64,000 nt of DNA. Origin: UBA7672 sp963738625 (GTDB lineage Bacteria > Pseudomonadota > Alphaproteobacteria > Caulobacterales > Hyphomonadaceae). Position 1 is the first letter of the stretch; each line of letters opens with the position of its first letter. Under the pieces are notes generated by a model that had not been told where the DNA came from, ran no database searches, and saw only the letters and a program-made list of their open reading frames with translations. A program made the translations under genes and the position numbers. Where the stretch lies: positions 310,001-374,000 of the forward strand of contig CAVTXH010000002.1 of assembly GCA_963738625.1 (NCBI GenBank). The letters run 5' to 3'. Positions 41,047-50,848 of the stretch are shown here, one piece after another.

Positions 41047-41628
41047 GTGTCGAAACCCGGTTCGAACGCCGCTACCGCTGATAGCGCACACGCCGGTGAG
41101 ACCCGACGGGATTTCATTCACATTGCCGCAGCGACTGTCGCCGCCGGCGGCGTCGCCGCGGTCGCCTGGCCCTTCATCCAGCAGCTTGCGCCGGCAGGCG
41201 ACACGCGCGCCCTGTCGAGCGCCGAAGTCGACATCAGCAAAGTGCCGGAAGGCGGCGAGATCCGCGTGCTGATCGGCGGCATGCCGTTTTTCATCCGCCA
41301 CCGCACGGCCAACGAGATTCAGGAAGCCCGCAACGTCAACGTCGCCACCCTGCGCGACCCGCAGACGGACGACGAACGCCTCCGTCCCAATGCCCAGGGC
41401 GTGCTCAACCCGACCATCCTGGTCACCTCCGGCACCTGCACGCACCTCGGCTGCGTTCCCGTCGGCCCGTCTCAGGGCACGGTCGGCGACTTCGGGGGCT
41501 GGTACTGCCCATGCCACGGTTCGCACTACGATACGTCCGGCCGCATCCGCAAAGGTCCGGCGCCGCTTAACCTGCCGGTGCCGAACTACACGTATGCGTC
41601 CGACACCATCATCAAGATCACGCTGTAG
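41047..41628 (+). CDS. petA: Ubiquinol-cytochrome c reductase Rieske iron-sulfur subunit
   Basis: Carries the [2Fe-2S] cluster that takes electrons from ubiquinol at the Qo site. Cluster ligands are in CTHLGC (Cys131, His133) and CPCHGS (Cys154, His157), with Cys136 and Cys156 forming the disulphide. A twin-arginine TRRDFI motif (residues 19-24) precedes the membrane anchor, in line with TAT export of folded Rieske proteins. The GTG start has GGAG 6 nt upstream. First gene of petABC, 11 bp before petB. Confidence 0.95.
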   Translation: MSKPGSNAATADSAHAGETRRDFIHIAAATVAAGGVAAVAWPFIQQLAPAGDTRALSSAEVDISKVPEGGEIRVLIGGMPFFIRHRTANEIQEARNVNVATLRDPQTDDERLRPNAQGVLNPTILVTSGTCTHLGCVPVGPSQGTVGDFGGWYCPCHGSHYDTSGRIRKGPAPLNLPVPNYTYASDTIIKITL

Positions 41629-41639
41629 GGGATTGGCGC

Positions 41640-43100
41640 TTGAGCGGACCGTCAGCCTACGAACCCAAGACCGGCTTCACGAAGTGGCTGGATACGCGCT
41701 TGCCTGTCGTCCGGCTGGCGTATGACAGCTTCGTCGATTTCCCGACGCCGAAGAACCTCAACTACTGGTGGACGTTCGGCGGCATTCTCGCCGTCTGCCT
41801 GGTCATCCAGATCGTCACCGGCGTTGTGCTGGCGATGCACTATACCGCTTCGACCGCGACCGCGTTCAACAGCGTCGAGCGCATCATGCGCGACGTCGAA
41901 TACGGCGATCTGATCCGCAACATCCACGCCACCGGCGCTTCGATGTTCTTCCTCGCCGTCTACGTGCACATGTTCCGCGGCATGTACTACGGTTCGTACA
42001 AGCAGCCGCGCGAGATCCTCTGGATCCTCGGCGTGGTGATCTATGGCCTGATGATGGCGACGGCGTTCATGGGCTATGTGCTGCCCTGGGGCCAGATGTC
42101 GTTCCACGGCTCGGCGGTGATCACCAATCTGATTGGCGCGATCCCGCTGGTCGGGCCGGCGGTGAAGACCTACCTGATGGGCGGCCCGGCGATCGGCGAT
42201 CCGACCCTCAACCGCTTCTTCTCGCTGCACTACCTGCTGCCGTTCGTGATCGCCGGCGTCGTGATCCTGCACATCTGGGCGCTGCACGTGCCCGGCAACG
42301 GCAACCCGACCGGCGTGTCGGTCAAGGACGTGAAGAAGGACACCGTTCCGTTCCACCCGTACTACACGGTGAAGGACGGCTTCGCGATCATCCTCTTCCT
42401 GATAGTGTTCGCGGTGTTCGTTTTCTACTACCCGAACGCGCTCGGCCACGCCGACAACTCGATCGAGGCCAACCCGCTGGTGACGCCGGCGCACATCGTG
42501 CCGGAATGGTACCTCTTGCCGTTCTACGCGATCCTGCGCGCCGTAACGTTCGACATCGGACCGATCCCCGCGAAGCTGATCGGCGTCACCGCCATGTTCG
42601 GCTCGATCCTGATCCTGTTCGTGCTGCCCTGGCTGGATACATCCAAGGTCCGCTCGATGCGCTACCGCCCCTTCGCGCGCCAGCTCTTCCTGGTGTTCGT
42701 CGTGGCCTGCATCGGCCTCGGCTTCTGCGGCGCCAACAATCCGGACGACCTGCTGTTCAAGTTCCGCGAAGACAGGCTAGCGGTCAGCTACACCACGACC
42801 GACGGCAAGGCGGCGACCGAGCTGTTCGACGATTTCAACGAAGCCCGCGCGCGCCAGACCGCCCTGCCGCCTACTGCAGGCGCCTCGATCGAAATCTCGG
42901 CGTCCGGCTTCAAGTGGCTGTGGCTCTCGCAGATCCTCGGGGCCTATTATTTCCTATATTTCCTTTTCATTCTTCCGGTGCTCGGCGTGATCGAGAAGCC
43001 CAAGCCACGGCCGGCGTCGATCGCGGACAGCGTGCGTAAGAAGCATGGCTCGAAGTCGTCAACGCCTGTCGCCGGCGCCGCGCCGCAAGCCGCCGAGTAG
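41640..43100 (+). CDS. petB: Cytochrome b of the bc1 complex
   Basis: Membrane quinol-oxidising subunit with two b hemes. The 486-residue product has the expected eight or more helices, the heme-ligand His pairs in helices B and D (NIHATGASMFFLAVYVHMF and HYLLPFVIAGVVILHIWALHV), and the Qo-site PEWY motif (VPEWYLLPFYAILRA). The TTG start has AGGGGA 7 nt upstream. The C-terminal 50 residues extend past the last helix with a Lys/Ala/Pro tail. petC follows after 10 bp, and b and c1 are separate genes rather than fused. Confidence 0.95.
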   Translation: MSGPSAYEPKTGFTKWLDTRLPVVRLAYDSFVDFPTPKNLNYWWTFGGILAVCLVIQIVTGVVLAMHYTASTATAFNSVERIMRDVEYGDLIRNIHATGASMFFLAVYVHMFRGMYYGSYKQPREILWILGVVIYGLMMATAFMGYVLPWGQMSFHGSAVITNLIGAIPLVGPAVKTYLMGGPAIGDPTLNRFFSLHYLLPFVIAGVVILHIWALHVPGNGNPTGVSVKDVKKDTVPFHPYYTVKDGFAIILFLIVFAVFVFYYPNALGHADNSIEANPLVTPAHIVPEWYLLPFYAILRAVTFDIGPIPAKLIGVTAMFGSILILFVLPWLDTSKVRSMRYRPFARQLFLVFVVACIGLGFCGANNPDDLLFKFREDRLAVSYTTTDGKAATELFDDFNEARARQTALPPTAGASIEISASGFKWLWLSQILGAYYFLYFLFILPVLGVIEKPKPRPASIADSVRKKHGSKSSTPVAGAAPQAAE

Positions 43101-43110
43101 GGAGAGCAAG

Positions 43111-44010
43111 ATGCACTTCAACAAACTCGCTCTCGCTGGCCTCGCCGCACTGGCCGCTGCATTCATCGCAGCGCCCGTGATCGCCCAGGAACACGCTGCT
43201 GCCGCCGGCGCGAAAGAGCATGCCGCTGGCGGTCATGACCTGCTCGAGCCCGCAGGCGGCTGGCAGCACGAAGGCTATTTCGGCGTTTACGACCAGAACG
43301 CGCTGCAGCGCGGCTTCAAGGTCTATCGCGAGGTCTGTTCGTCCTGCCACAGCATGAAGCTGCTGTCGTTCCGCCACCTCGGCGAGAAGGGCGGGCCGTT
43401 CTACATGGCCGAGTTCCCGAACCCGACCGACAACCCGAAAATCAAGGCGCTGGCCGCCGAATACCAGATCGTGGGCATCGATCAGGAAACGGGCGATGCG
43501 ACCACTTTTCCCGGCAAGCCGTCCGACCGCCTGCCCAGCCCGTTCGCGAACGAGGCAGCGGGCCGCGCCGGCAATGGCGGCGCCTATCCGCCCGACTTCT
43601 CGGTGATCGCCAAGGCCCGCCACGGCGGGGCGGGCTACATCTACTCGCTGATGCTGGGCTTCGTTGAGCCGCCCCCGGGCCTCAACGTCGCGCCGGGCCA
43701 GCACTACAACGCCTATTTCGCCGGCGACACCGCCGCGCAGTGGACCGGCGACCCGCGCCACAAACCGGCGGGCGGCTTCCTCGCCATGGCGTCGCCGCTG
43801 CCGCAGGACGGCCTCGTCACCTTCGACGACGACACTCCGTCAACCCGGGCTCAGATGGCCAAGGACGTGGGGGTATTCCTCGCCTGGGCGTCCGATCCGA
43901 AGATGCAGAACCGCAAGCAGATGGGCATCGCGGTGCTTGCTTACCTCGCGATCCTCGCCCTGCTGGCCTACGTCTCGTACCGCCGCATCTGGCGGAACGT
44001 CGAACACTAG
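43111..44010 (+). CDS. petC: Cytochrome c1 of the bc1 complex
   Basis: Periplasmic heme-c subunit with a C-terminal membrane anchor. Signal peptide about residues 1-26. An Ala/His-rich stretch precedes the domain, and heme is attached at CSSCH (76-80). The axial Met is probably in FLAMASPLP (about residue 227), and the last 30 residues contain the single anchor helix ending YRRIWRNVEH. The ATG at 43111 has GGAG 6 nt upstream. The c1-type family pattern EVCSSCHSMKLLSFRHLGEKGG is clear. A weak hairpin follows. Confidence 0.95.
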   Translation: MHFNKLALAGLAALAAAFIAAPVIAQEHAAAAGAKEHAAGGHDLLEPAGGWQHEGYFGVYDQNALQRGFKVYREVCSSCHSMKLLSFRHLGEKGGPFYMAEFPNPTDNPKIKALAAEYQIVGIDQETGDATTFPGKPSDRLPSPFANEAAGRAGNGGAYPPDFSVIAKARHGGAGYIYSLMLGFVEPPPGLNVAPGQHYNAYFAGDTAAQWTGDPRHKPAGGFLAMASPLPQDGLVTFDDDTPSTRAQMAKDVGVFLAWASDPKMQNRKQMGIAVLAYLAILALLAYVSYRRIWRNVEH

Positions 44011-44337
44011 GCTCGACCGCCAACGAAGCATTCGCCGCGTCATCCCGTCGCCATCGTCTCGCGTCGGGGTGACGCGCCTCGTCCGTTCAATCCTGACATC
44101 CGGCCCACAGGCGCTGCAGCCTTCAGGCCTTCCGTGATGCGCCGCGAGGCGTAGGCCGGGCCTGTCGTCGCGTTCTGGTATTCGCCCGGCTACGTGCTCG
44201 CCGGCGACGTCCAGATGCGCGCAGTCAATTCGCTGACGTTGCCGCCGGTCACGACGCGAAAGCGGTTCGGCGCATGATCTGTGGTTGCCAAAATGGGGCG
44301 GCGACGGTTCAGTGGCGCGCAGCGATCAGGGGCGGGC
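44011..44337. other. Intergenic region between petC and mtnP
   Basis: A palindromic unit, CGTCATCCCG pairing with CGGGGTGACG (about 44038-44074, one G-T pair), probably ends the petABC transcript and resembles the GGGATGAC-type repeats near 17 kb. A short plus-strand frame ending GTCACGACGCGAAAG... near 44270 reads FWYSPGYVLAGDVQMRAVN but lacks a start or known family, so it may be a gene remnant. Nothing else identifiable. Confidence 0.4.
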
Positions 44338-45216
<879 letters not shown>

Positions 45217-45266
45217 CGCAGCACGCCCCGCCCGCCGACATCCCCGTATTCGCCTGACGGAGCGCC

Positions 45267-45899
45267 ATGTTTCCCGACAATTTTATCGCCTTCATGGGGA
45301 TCACCACGCTGGTGAGCCTCGCGCCGGGCGCCAATACCATGTTCGTCATGTCGCAGGCCGCCCTGCGCGGCCGGCGCGCCGGCATCGCGGCCGGCCTCGG
45401 CATCGAGACTGCGAACGTCTTCTACTTCCTGCTCGTCGCCTTCGGCCTTGCGACCGTCGTGTCGGCCTCGGAGGTCGTGTTCGACGTGCTGAAGTGGGGC
45501 GGCGCGCTTTATCTGTCTATCCTCGGCGTGCTGGCGTTCGTGCGTTCCTTTCGCAAGGATGTCCTGCCGCCCGTCACCGAGGTTCCCACCGTCCGGTCTA
45601 GCCACGGCGCCTATCTCGACGGGTTGATGATCGGCATCGGCAATCCCAAGACGATCATCTGGTTCCTCACGCTCCTGCCCCAGTTCATCAACAAGGATAG
45701 GGATGTCTTTGCGCAGACGATGACGATCGCGGCCGTCGGCACGGTGATCGATGTCGCCGTGCAATGGCTTTACGTGTATGCAGGCGGCGCGCTGTCGCGC
45801 GTGCTCGCCAAGCCGGACATCCGCCGCTGGTTCGAGCGCGGTTTGGGAATGGTTTTCATGGGGCTGGCGCTGGTGGTGGCGCTGTCTCACTCGGGCTGA
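45267..45899 (+). CDS. LysE family amino-acid/metabolite exporter
   Basis: A 210-residue inner-membrane protein with six hydrophobic helices and the RhtB/LysE signature near the N-terminus (LVSLAPGANTMFVMSQAALRGRRAG), plus NPKTIIWFLTLLPQFI in the middle. Members export amino acids such as homoserine, threonine, lysine or other small metabolites. The substrate cannot be inferred. The gene lies 50 bp after mtnP and 15 bp before the GST gene, so it may share their transcript. Confidence 0.9.
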   Translation: MFPDNFIAFMGITTLVSLAPGANTMFVMSQAALRGRRAGIAAGLGIETANVFYFLLVAFGLATVVSASEVVFDVLKWGGALYLSILGVLAFVRSFRKDVLPPVTEVPTVRSSHGAYLDGLMIGIGNPKTIIWFLTLLPQFINKDRDVFAQTMTIAAVGTVIDVAVQWLYVYAGGALSRVLAKPDIRRWFERGLGMVFMGLALVVALSHSG

Positions 45900-45914
45900 A
45901 GAGGGATCGTGCTG

Positions 45915-46559
45915 ATGTCCGCGCCACGCCTGCATATCGGCGACAAGAACTACTCGTCCTGGTCGGTGCGCCCGTGGCTGGCGCTGCGCCATGGCGGCAT
46001 CGAATTCGAGGAAGTGATGCACGCCCTGCCGGAGATGGGCGGCAAGCCCATGTTCGGCGCGATCTCGCCCACCGCCCGCGTTCCGGCGCTCGAAGTCGAT
46101 GGGGTCGCCATCGCCGAAAGCCTCGCGATCTGCGAATGGGCGGCCGAACAGACGCCGAAGCTGTGGCCGAAGGACAAGACGACGCGCGCCCTCGCGCGCT
46201 CTGCCGCTGCGATCATGCACTCCGGCTTCGCGGCGCTGCGCACCGACGCCCCGATGAACATCCGCCGCCGCACCGAGGCCAGCCGCATGACGCCCGACGG
46301 CCTCGCCGACGCCGAAAAGATGGACAGCCTCTGGCGCGACTGGCTCAAGCGCTCCAGCGGTCCGTTCCTGTTCGGCGACTACTCGATTGCCGACGCCATG
46401 TACGCCCCCGCCGTCACCCGCTTCGTCACCTACGCCATCCCGCGCTCGGCCGAAGCCGAACGATACATCCAGACCATGGTCGCAGAGCCGCACATGGCGG
46501 CGTGGATTGCGGCGGCCGAGACGGAAACCCGCACGCTTCCGCGGGTGGACATTGCCTAG
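45915..46559 (+). CDS. Glutathione S-transferase family protein
   Basis: A 214-residue protein with an N-terminal thioredoxin-like domain (about 1-80; HIGDKNYSSWSVRPWLAL with the likely catalytic Ser/Tyr region, and the cis-Pro/Ser motif ARVPALEVDG...AESLAICEW) and a C-terminal helical domain (about 90-210). Bacterial members conjugate glutathione or act as isomerases. The precise activity is unknown. The ATG at 45915 is preferred to a GTG two codons earlier because of its spacing from GAGGGA. Confidence 0.88.
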   Translation: MSAPRLHIGDKNYSSWSVRPWLALRHGGIEFEEVMHALPEMGGKPMFGAISPTARVPALEVDGVAIAESLAICEWAAEQTPKLWPKDKTTRALARSAAAIMHSGFAALRTDAPMNIRRRTEASRMTPDGLADAEKMDSLWRDWLKRSSGPFLFGDYSIADAMYAPAVTRFVTYAIPRSAEAERYIQTMVAEPHMAAWIAAAETETRTLPRVDIA

Positions 46560-46622
46560 TCACACGCCTCTGGCAAAGCTGCCAGCCGCCCGAACACGAG
46601 CCTGCCCGCGAGGACGCGCCTG

Positions 46623-47150
46623 ATGGACCTGAAAGACACCATCCGCACCATTCCCGACTTCCCGAAGAAGGGAATTATGTTCCGGGATGTCACCACCCTG
46701 ATGGGCAACCCGCGGGCTTTCCGCCAGGCAGTGGATGAACTCGTCCAGCCCTTCGCCGGCGCCAAGATCGACAAGGTGGCGGGCATCGAGGCGAGGGGCT
46801 TCATCCTCGGCGGCGCGGTCGCCCACCAGCTGTCCGCCGGCTTCGTGCCGCTGCGCAAGAAGGGCAAGCTGCCCCACAACGTCATCACCGAAAGCTACGA
46901 CCTCGAATACGGCGCGGATTCCATGGAGATGCACACCGACGCCATCTCGCCCGGCGACCGCGTCCTGCTTGTGGACGACCTGATCGCCACCGGCGGCACG
47001 GCCATGGCGGCCCTCAAACTGCTGCGCAAGGCAGGGGCCAAAGTCGCCGGCGCCGCCTTCCTCGTCTGCCTGCCGGAGCTGCAAGGCGACACCAAACTCG
47101 CCAATACCGGCGTGGAAGTGTCCTATCTGGTCTGGTTCGCCGGGCATTAA
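46623..47150 (+). CDS. apt: Adenine phosphoribosyltransferase
   Basis: Converts adenine and PRPP to AMP. The 175-residue product has the PRPP-binding signature VLLVDDLIATGGTAMAAL (about residues 115-132), an N-terminal IRTIPDFPKKGIMFRDVTTLM flap typical of Apt, and the GIEARGFILGGAVA loop. It closes an mtnP-lysE-gst-apt run on one strand. With MtnP producing adenine, the two enzymes form a salvage route. A 63-bp gap separates it from the GST gene. Confidence 0.96.
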   Translation: MDLKDTIRTIPDFPKKGIMFRDVTTLMGNPRAFRQAVDELVQPFAGAKIDKVAGIEARGFILGGAVAHQLSAGFVPLRKKGKLPHNVITESYDLEYGADSMEMHTDAISPGDRVLLVDDLIATGGTAMAALKLLRKAGAKVAGAAFLVCLPELQGDTKLANTGVEVSYLVWFAGH

Positions 47151-47235
47151 CCGAGCGCATTCAACAGGATACCCAGCCATTGACCCGGCGGGGCAGGACA
47201 GCCACCTATTGCCCCATACACCTCCTGGAGCGGCC

Positions 47236-47841
47236 ATGACGATTCGGTTCGACGATGAAGACGATGAAGAGACCCCCGACAAGAAGGACGAGTCTCCCTC
47301 ATCGCTGATGGAAAAGGCGCTGTTTGACGCCCGCACCATCCTTCTCACCGGCGACATCAACGACAAGCAGGCCAAATCCGTCTGCACCCAGCTGCTCGCC
47401 TATTCGGCCGTCAACGACAAGCCGATCCTGCTCGTCCTGTCCTCGCCTGGCGGCCACGTCGAAAGCGGCGACATGATCCACGACATGATCAAATTCGTCC
47501 GCTCGCCCGTGCGCGTGCTTGGCACAGGCTGGTGCGCCTCCGCCGGCGCGCTGATCTACTCCGCGGCCAAGCGCGAGAACCGCTATGCGCTGCCCAACAC
47601 CCGCTTCCTGCTGCACGAGCCCCGCGGCGGCGTGGGCGGCCAGGCGTCCGACGTCGAGATCCAGGCCCGCGAGATCATCCGCATGCGCGAGCGCCTGAAC
47701 AAGATCTTCGCCGAAGCCACCGGCCAGACGCTGGAGCGGATCAAGAAGGACACCGACCGCGACTACTGGATGTCCGCCAAGGAAGCCCAGGAGTACGGCC
47801 TTGTGGGCAAGATTGTGACTTCCAGCAAAGAAATCGGCTGA
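47236..47841 (+). CDS. ClpP-like serine protease (second-type, ClpP2)
   Basis: A 201-residue crotonase-fold peptidase in the Clp proteolytic subunit family. Its triad is Ser102 in CASAGALIY (most ClpP read SMGA), His127 in LLHEPRGG and an Asp in KDTDRD. The acidic N-terminal 20 residues (DDEDDEETPDKKDES) are unusual. Similar second ClpP copies occur in alphaproteobacteria and cyanobacteria. Pairing with ClpA or ClpX is not shown. GGAG lies 5 nt before the ATG. The canonical clpP is not in this window. Confidence 0.88.
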   Translation: MTIRFDDEDDEETPDKKDESPSSLMEKALFDARTILLTGDINDKQAKSVCTQLLAYSAVNDKPILLVLSSPGGHVESGDMIHDMIKFVRSPVRVLGTGWCASAGALIYSAAKRENRYALPNTRFLLHEPRGGVGGQASDVEIQAREIIRMRERLNKIFAEATGQTLERIKKDTDRDYWMSAKEAQEYGLVGKIVTSSKEIG

Positions 47842-47897
47842 CCTCGGTCTGATTCCTGGGGTTCGCTTGGCCGCCGCGACGTGCATAGTTGCGCGCC

Positions 47898-48674
47898 ATG
47901 GAGCTGAGGGAGCGCATCGCAGGTTGGTCGCGCTGGCCGGGCTGGCGGCGTTATGCGCCGGCCGCCGGGTCGCTGGTGGCTCACCTGTTCATCGGCATGG
48001 CGGTGTTCGCCATGCTCGCGGCCACCGGCAAGCCGCTGCCGATGGGCGTCCGCGTTCCGCTGCGCCAGTTGGAAGTGACGCTTGTCGCCGAGACGCCGCC
48101 TCCGCGCGGCATCCGCCCGACGCCGCCTGATGCGCCCAAGGCGCCGCCGCGCTCCGATCCCAAGTCAGTTCCGCTGCCCAGCGCACCGCCGGTGAAGCGG
48201 GATCCCAGCAAGGACCAGAAACAGCAACAGGCCGCCGCGGCGCCCGCCATCGCCGGCGGCGCCAAGTCAGACGAAGAGGGCGGCGTCTATCTCGGCAACT
48301 CCGTCGCGGCCCGGTCCGGCGTGCCGCTCGGCCTGCGCAGCCTGCTTGAAACCGACCCCTGCAAGCCGGAAAAGGGACTGCCGCGCGGCGATTGCGGCCT
48401 GAGCTGGAAAGAAAGACTCGCGCAGAGCCACCTGCTCGAGAAGCCGACCGCCCGCCAGCTTCAGGCCATGTATCCGGGCATCGTCCTGCCGTGCCGCTTT
48501 AAGGTCGGCTGCGATGGCCTCCCCGAAGGCAAGCTCAACAATGGGACGCGCAGCGTCTTCAACTCCCGCGGCTCGCCGATGATGAGCGGCGCTGGCGGCC
48601 TCGGCGGCATCAATGAGCTCACGGAACGCCTGGGCTTCAATCCGGATCATACCGATCCTGGCTTCGGCGATTAG
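47898..48674 (+). CDS. TonB-like membrane-anchored Pro-rich protein
   Basis: A 258-residue protein with one N-terminal membrane helix (about 25-43), then a Pro/Lys-rich spacer (about 60-105, PPPRGIRPTPPDAPKAPP), followed by a C-terminal domain with three Cys (LETDPCKPE, RGDCGLSW, LPCRFKVGC). The topology resembles TonB or energy-transducing adaptors, but the C-terminus is not a recognisable TonB domain. The ATG follows an in-frame TTG three codons upstream. It converges with the zinc-ribbon gene, and the stops overlap by 4 bp. Confidence 0.7.
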   Translation: MELRERIAGWSRWPGWRRYAPAAGSLVAHLFIGMAVFAMLAATGKPLPMGVRVPLRQLEVTLVAETPPPRGIRPTPPDAPKAPPRSDPKSVPLPSAPPVKRDPSKDQKQQQAAAAPAIAGGAKSDEEGGVYLGNSVAARSGVPLGLRSLLETDPCKPEKGLPRGDCGLSWKERLAQSHLLEKPTARQLQAMYPGIVLPCRFKVGCDGLPEGKLNNGTRSVFNSRGSPMMSGAGGLGGINELTERLGFNPDHTDPGFGD

Positions 48675-49015
48675 TCGAAAATGTCGAACAGGTCGAAACC
48701 GCCGCGACGGCGCCGGCCCCGGCGATAGTCGTCATCATCGTCGTCGTCATACCGGTGGCGCTGCTTCTGCTCGTCCCACGGGTGTTGCTTGCGCCACTGT
48801 TCCGGATCGCGCCGGAAGCTTTCCACCTCGCCCTGGAATCGCTGGTGGGCCTGAAGCTGCCTTTCGGATTCTTCGCGCTCCTTGGTCAGAAGCTTGTCGA
48901 GCTCGCCCCGGTCCAGCCAGACGCCCCTGCAGCTGGGGCAGATGTCGATATCGATGCCTTCCCGGGTGATCTTCTGCATCTCCGAGTTGTCGTTCGGGCA
49001 GAGGAAAAGCGGCAC
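48671..49015 (-). CDS. Zinc-ribbon (zf-TFIIB) domain protein
   Basis: A 114-residue protein starting with a zinc ribbon of the TFIIB type: CPND (residues 6-9), then CPSCRGVWLDRGELDKLL (26-43). The second Cys of the first knuckle is replaced by Asp, a known variant. A helical charged region and an Asp7/Arg-rich low-complexity tail follow, ending GGFDLFDIFD. The GTG start has AGGAG 6 nt upstream, which decides it against earlier ATGs. Function is unknown. It is divergent from rlmJ. Confidence 0.82.
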   Translation of the reverse strand: MPLFLCPNDNSEMQKITREGIDIDICPSCRGVWLDRGELDKLLTKEREESERQLQAHQRFQGEVESFRRDPEQWRKQHPWDEQKQRHRYDDDDDDDYRRGRRRRGGFDLFDIFD

Positions 49016-49158
49016 GCGAATCTCCTGTTGCTGTACTCTGCAAGCAGGTAGGACGTGGTCGCCGTTGCATAAAGTTTCATCAGGTAAAGACGGATGATAA
49101 TTGCGTGACTCGCAAGCGCGCCTTCGCATTGGGCCGGGGCCAATAGCCGGAGAGAGAC

Positions 49159-50061
49159 TTGAACTACCGCCACGCCTTTCACGCCGGGAACTTCGCCGAC
49201 GTCGTCAAGCACGTGGCGCTGGCCCTGTGCCTCGACCGGCTGAACGCCAAGGAGGCGCCTTACCGCTATATCGATACCCACGCCGGCATCGGTCTCTACG
49301 ATCTCGAAGGCGATGAAGCCGCCCGCAGCCCGGAATGGCGCGACGGCGTCGCGCGCGTGTGGGAGGCCGAACGCGGCGCCCCGCAGGACGTCCGCGCGGC
49401 GCTCGCGCCATGGCTCAACGTCATCCGCGGCATGAACCGCGGCGGCCTCCGCATCTATCCCGGCTCGCCGCTGCTCGCCGCCGGGATCATGCGCCGCGGC
49501 GACAGCCTGCGCCTGTGCGAACTGCATGAACCCAGCGCCGCACTGCTGCGCCAAGCGATCGGCCGCGACCGCCGCGTCAAGATCGAGCAACGCGACGGCT
49601 TCGAGGCGCTGGCCGCCTACCTGCCGCCGCCCGAACGCCGCGGCCTTGTGCTCATCGATCCGCCCTTCGAGGAAGGAACATCGACCCGCAAGCTCGATTT
49701 CGACTGGATGCTCCGCGTCGCGCAGAAGAGCGTCCGGCGCTGGCCGCAGGGGACCTACATGTTCTGGCGCCCGATCAAGGATGTCGAAGCGGTCGAAGCC
49801 TTCGACGCCGACCTCGCGACCGTGCTGATCGAGGAAGGCGGCATGGCTCCCGAAAAACTACTGGTGGCCGACCTCTGGGTGCGCGCCATCGGGCAGGGAC
49901 CCTTGACTGGCGCCGGCATCGTCATCGCAAACCCGCCTTTCGGCGTGTCGGCTCACCTCAAGGTCGTCCTGCCTTGGCTCTCCAACCTGATGGACCAGAC
50001 GCCCGACGAAGAACCCTCCACCGCCGGCTGGCGGCTGCAGACGCCGAGCGTGGAACCCTAA
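49159..50061 (+). CDS. rlmJ: 23S rRNA (adenine(2030)-N6)-methyltransferase
   Basis: SAM-dependent rRNA methyltransferase of 300 residues. Family features are the N-terminal MNYRHAFHAGNFADVVKH, the SAM-binding region YIDTHAGIGLYDL, YPGSPLLAAGIMR, and the catalytic DPPFEEG motif. RlmJ modifies an adenosine in the peptidyl-transferase region of 23S rRNA. The TTG start has GGAGAGAG upstream. The stop converges with the GST gene by 4 bp. Confidence 0.93.
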   Translation: MNYRHAFHAGNFADVVKHVALALCLDRLNAKEAPYRYIDTHAGIGLYDLEGDEAARSPEWRDGVARVWEAERGAPQDVRAALAPWLNVIRGMNRGGLRIYPGSPLLAAGIMRRGDSLRLCELHEPSAALLRQAIGRDRRVKIEQRDGFEALAAYLPPPERRGLVLIDPPFEEGTSTRKLDFDWMLRVAQKSVRRWPQGTYMFWRPIKDVEAVEAFDADLATVLIEEGGMAPEKLLVADLWVRAIGQGPLTGAGIVIANPPFGVSAHLKVVLPWLSNLMDQTPDEEPSTAGWRLQTPSVEP

Positions 50062-50723
50062 CTCGCGAAGTCGTAAGGCCCGCCGGTCTTCAGCGCAGCC
50101 TGATAGGCCGGTCGCGCATGGATCTTGGTGAGGAACGCCGCGATCTTCGGCTTCTCCTTCGCGCCGGCACGCATGGCGGCCGCCTCGCATGGGAAGCTCA
50201 TCATGATGTCCGCCGCGGTGAACTGCGAGCCGGCGAACCATTCAGACATCGTCAGCTCTGCCTCCCACAGCGCCAGGTGCGCCTTGAGCGCCGGCTCCAC
50301 GATCCGCGCATCGGCTTGCCGGAACACGCCTTTGAGAAGAGGGCGCATCAGGCCCGGCGCGCTCATTGGAATGCGCGTGAACAGAAGACGCAGTAGCAGC
50401 GGCGTCATCGCCGACCCTTCGGCATAGTGCAGCCAGTAGGTGTATCGAAGCCGCTCGTCGCTTCCCGGCGGCGGGATCAGCCGGCCATTGTCGTAACGCT
50501 CCAGCAGATACTCGATGATCGCTCCGGTCTCCGCGATCGTCCTGCCCTGATCCGTGATGACCGGCGATTTTCCGAGCGGATGAACCTGCCTCAGCTCCGG
50601 CGGCGCCAGCATCGTCTTCGCGTCGCGCTGGTACCGCTTCACCTCGTACGGCAGGCCGAGCTCTTCCAGCAGCCACAGCACGCGCTGGGAACGCGAGTTG
50701 TTGAGGTGATGTACCGCGATCAT
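50058..50723 (-). CDS. Glutathione S-transferase family protein
   Basis: A 221-residue GST with an N-terminal thioredoxin-like domain (HHLNNSRSQRVLWLLEELGLPYEV with a Ser/Asn active-site region, HPLGKSPVITDQG and ETGAIIEYLLERY) and a longer helical C-terminal domain (about 85-215). It differs clearly from the GST near 46 kb and resembles the larger bacterial Gst classes. The ATG at 50723 places the family start correctly, 19 codons inside an open frame. Confidence 0.9.
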   Translation of the reverse strand: MIAVHHLNNSRSQRVLWLLEELGLPYEVKRYQRDAKTMLAPPELRQVHPLGKSPVITDQGRTIAETGAIIEYLLERYDNGRLIPPPGSDERLRYTYWLHYAEGSAMTPLLLRLLFTRIPMSAPGLMRPLLKGVFRQADARIVEPALKAHLALWEAELTMSEWFAGSQFTAADIMMSFPCEAAAMRAGAKEKPKIAAFLTKIHARPAYQAALKTGGPYDFAS

Positions 50724-50848
50724 GCCGACAGCCTCTCTGTTCTCCGGGCGAACGAGGCCGGTAACCGCGCGCCAAGTCAACTTGCCGTGGGGGAGACTTC
50801 ACGCGAGTCAGCACCGCTGATAGCCATGCGAAGCAGGAGGAGATCGGG

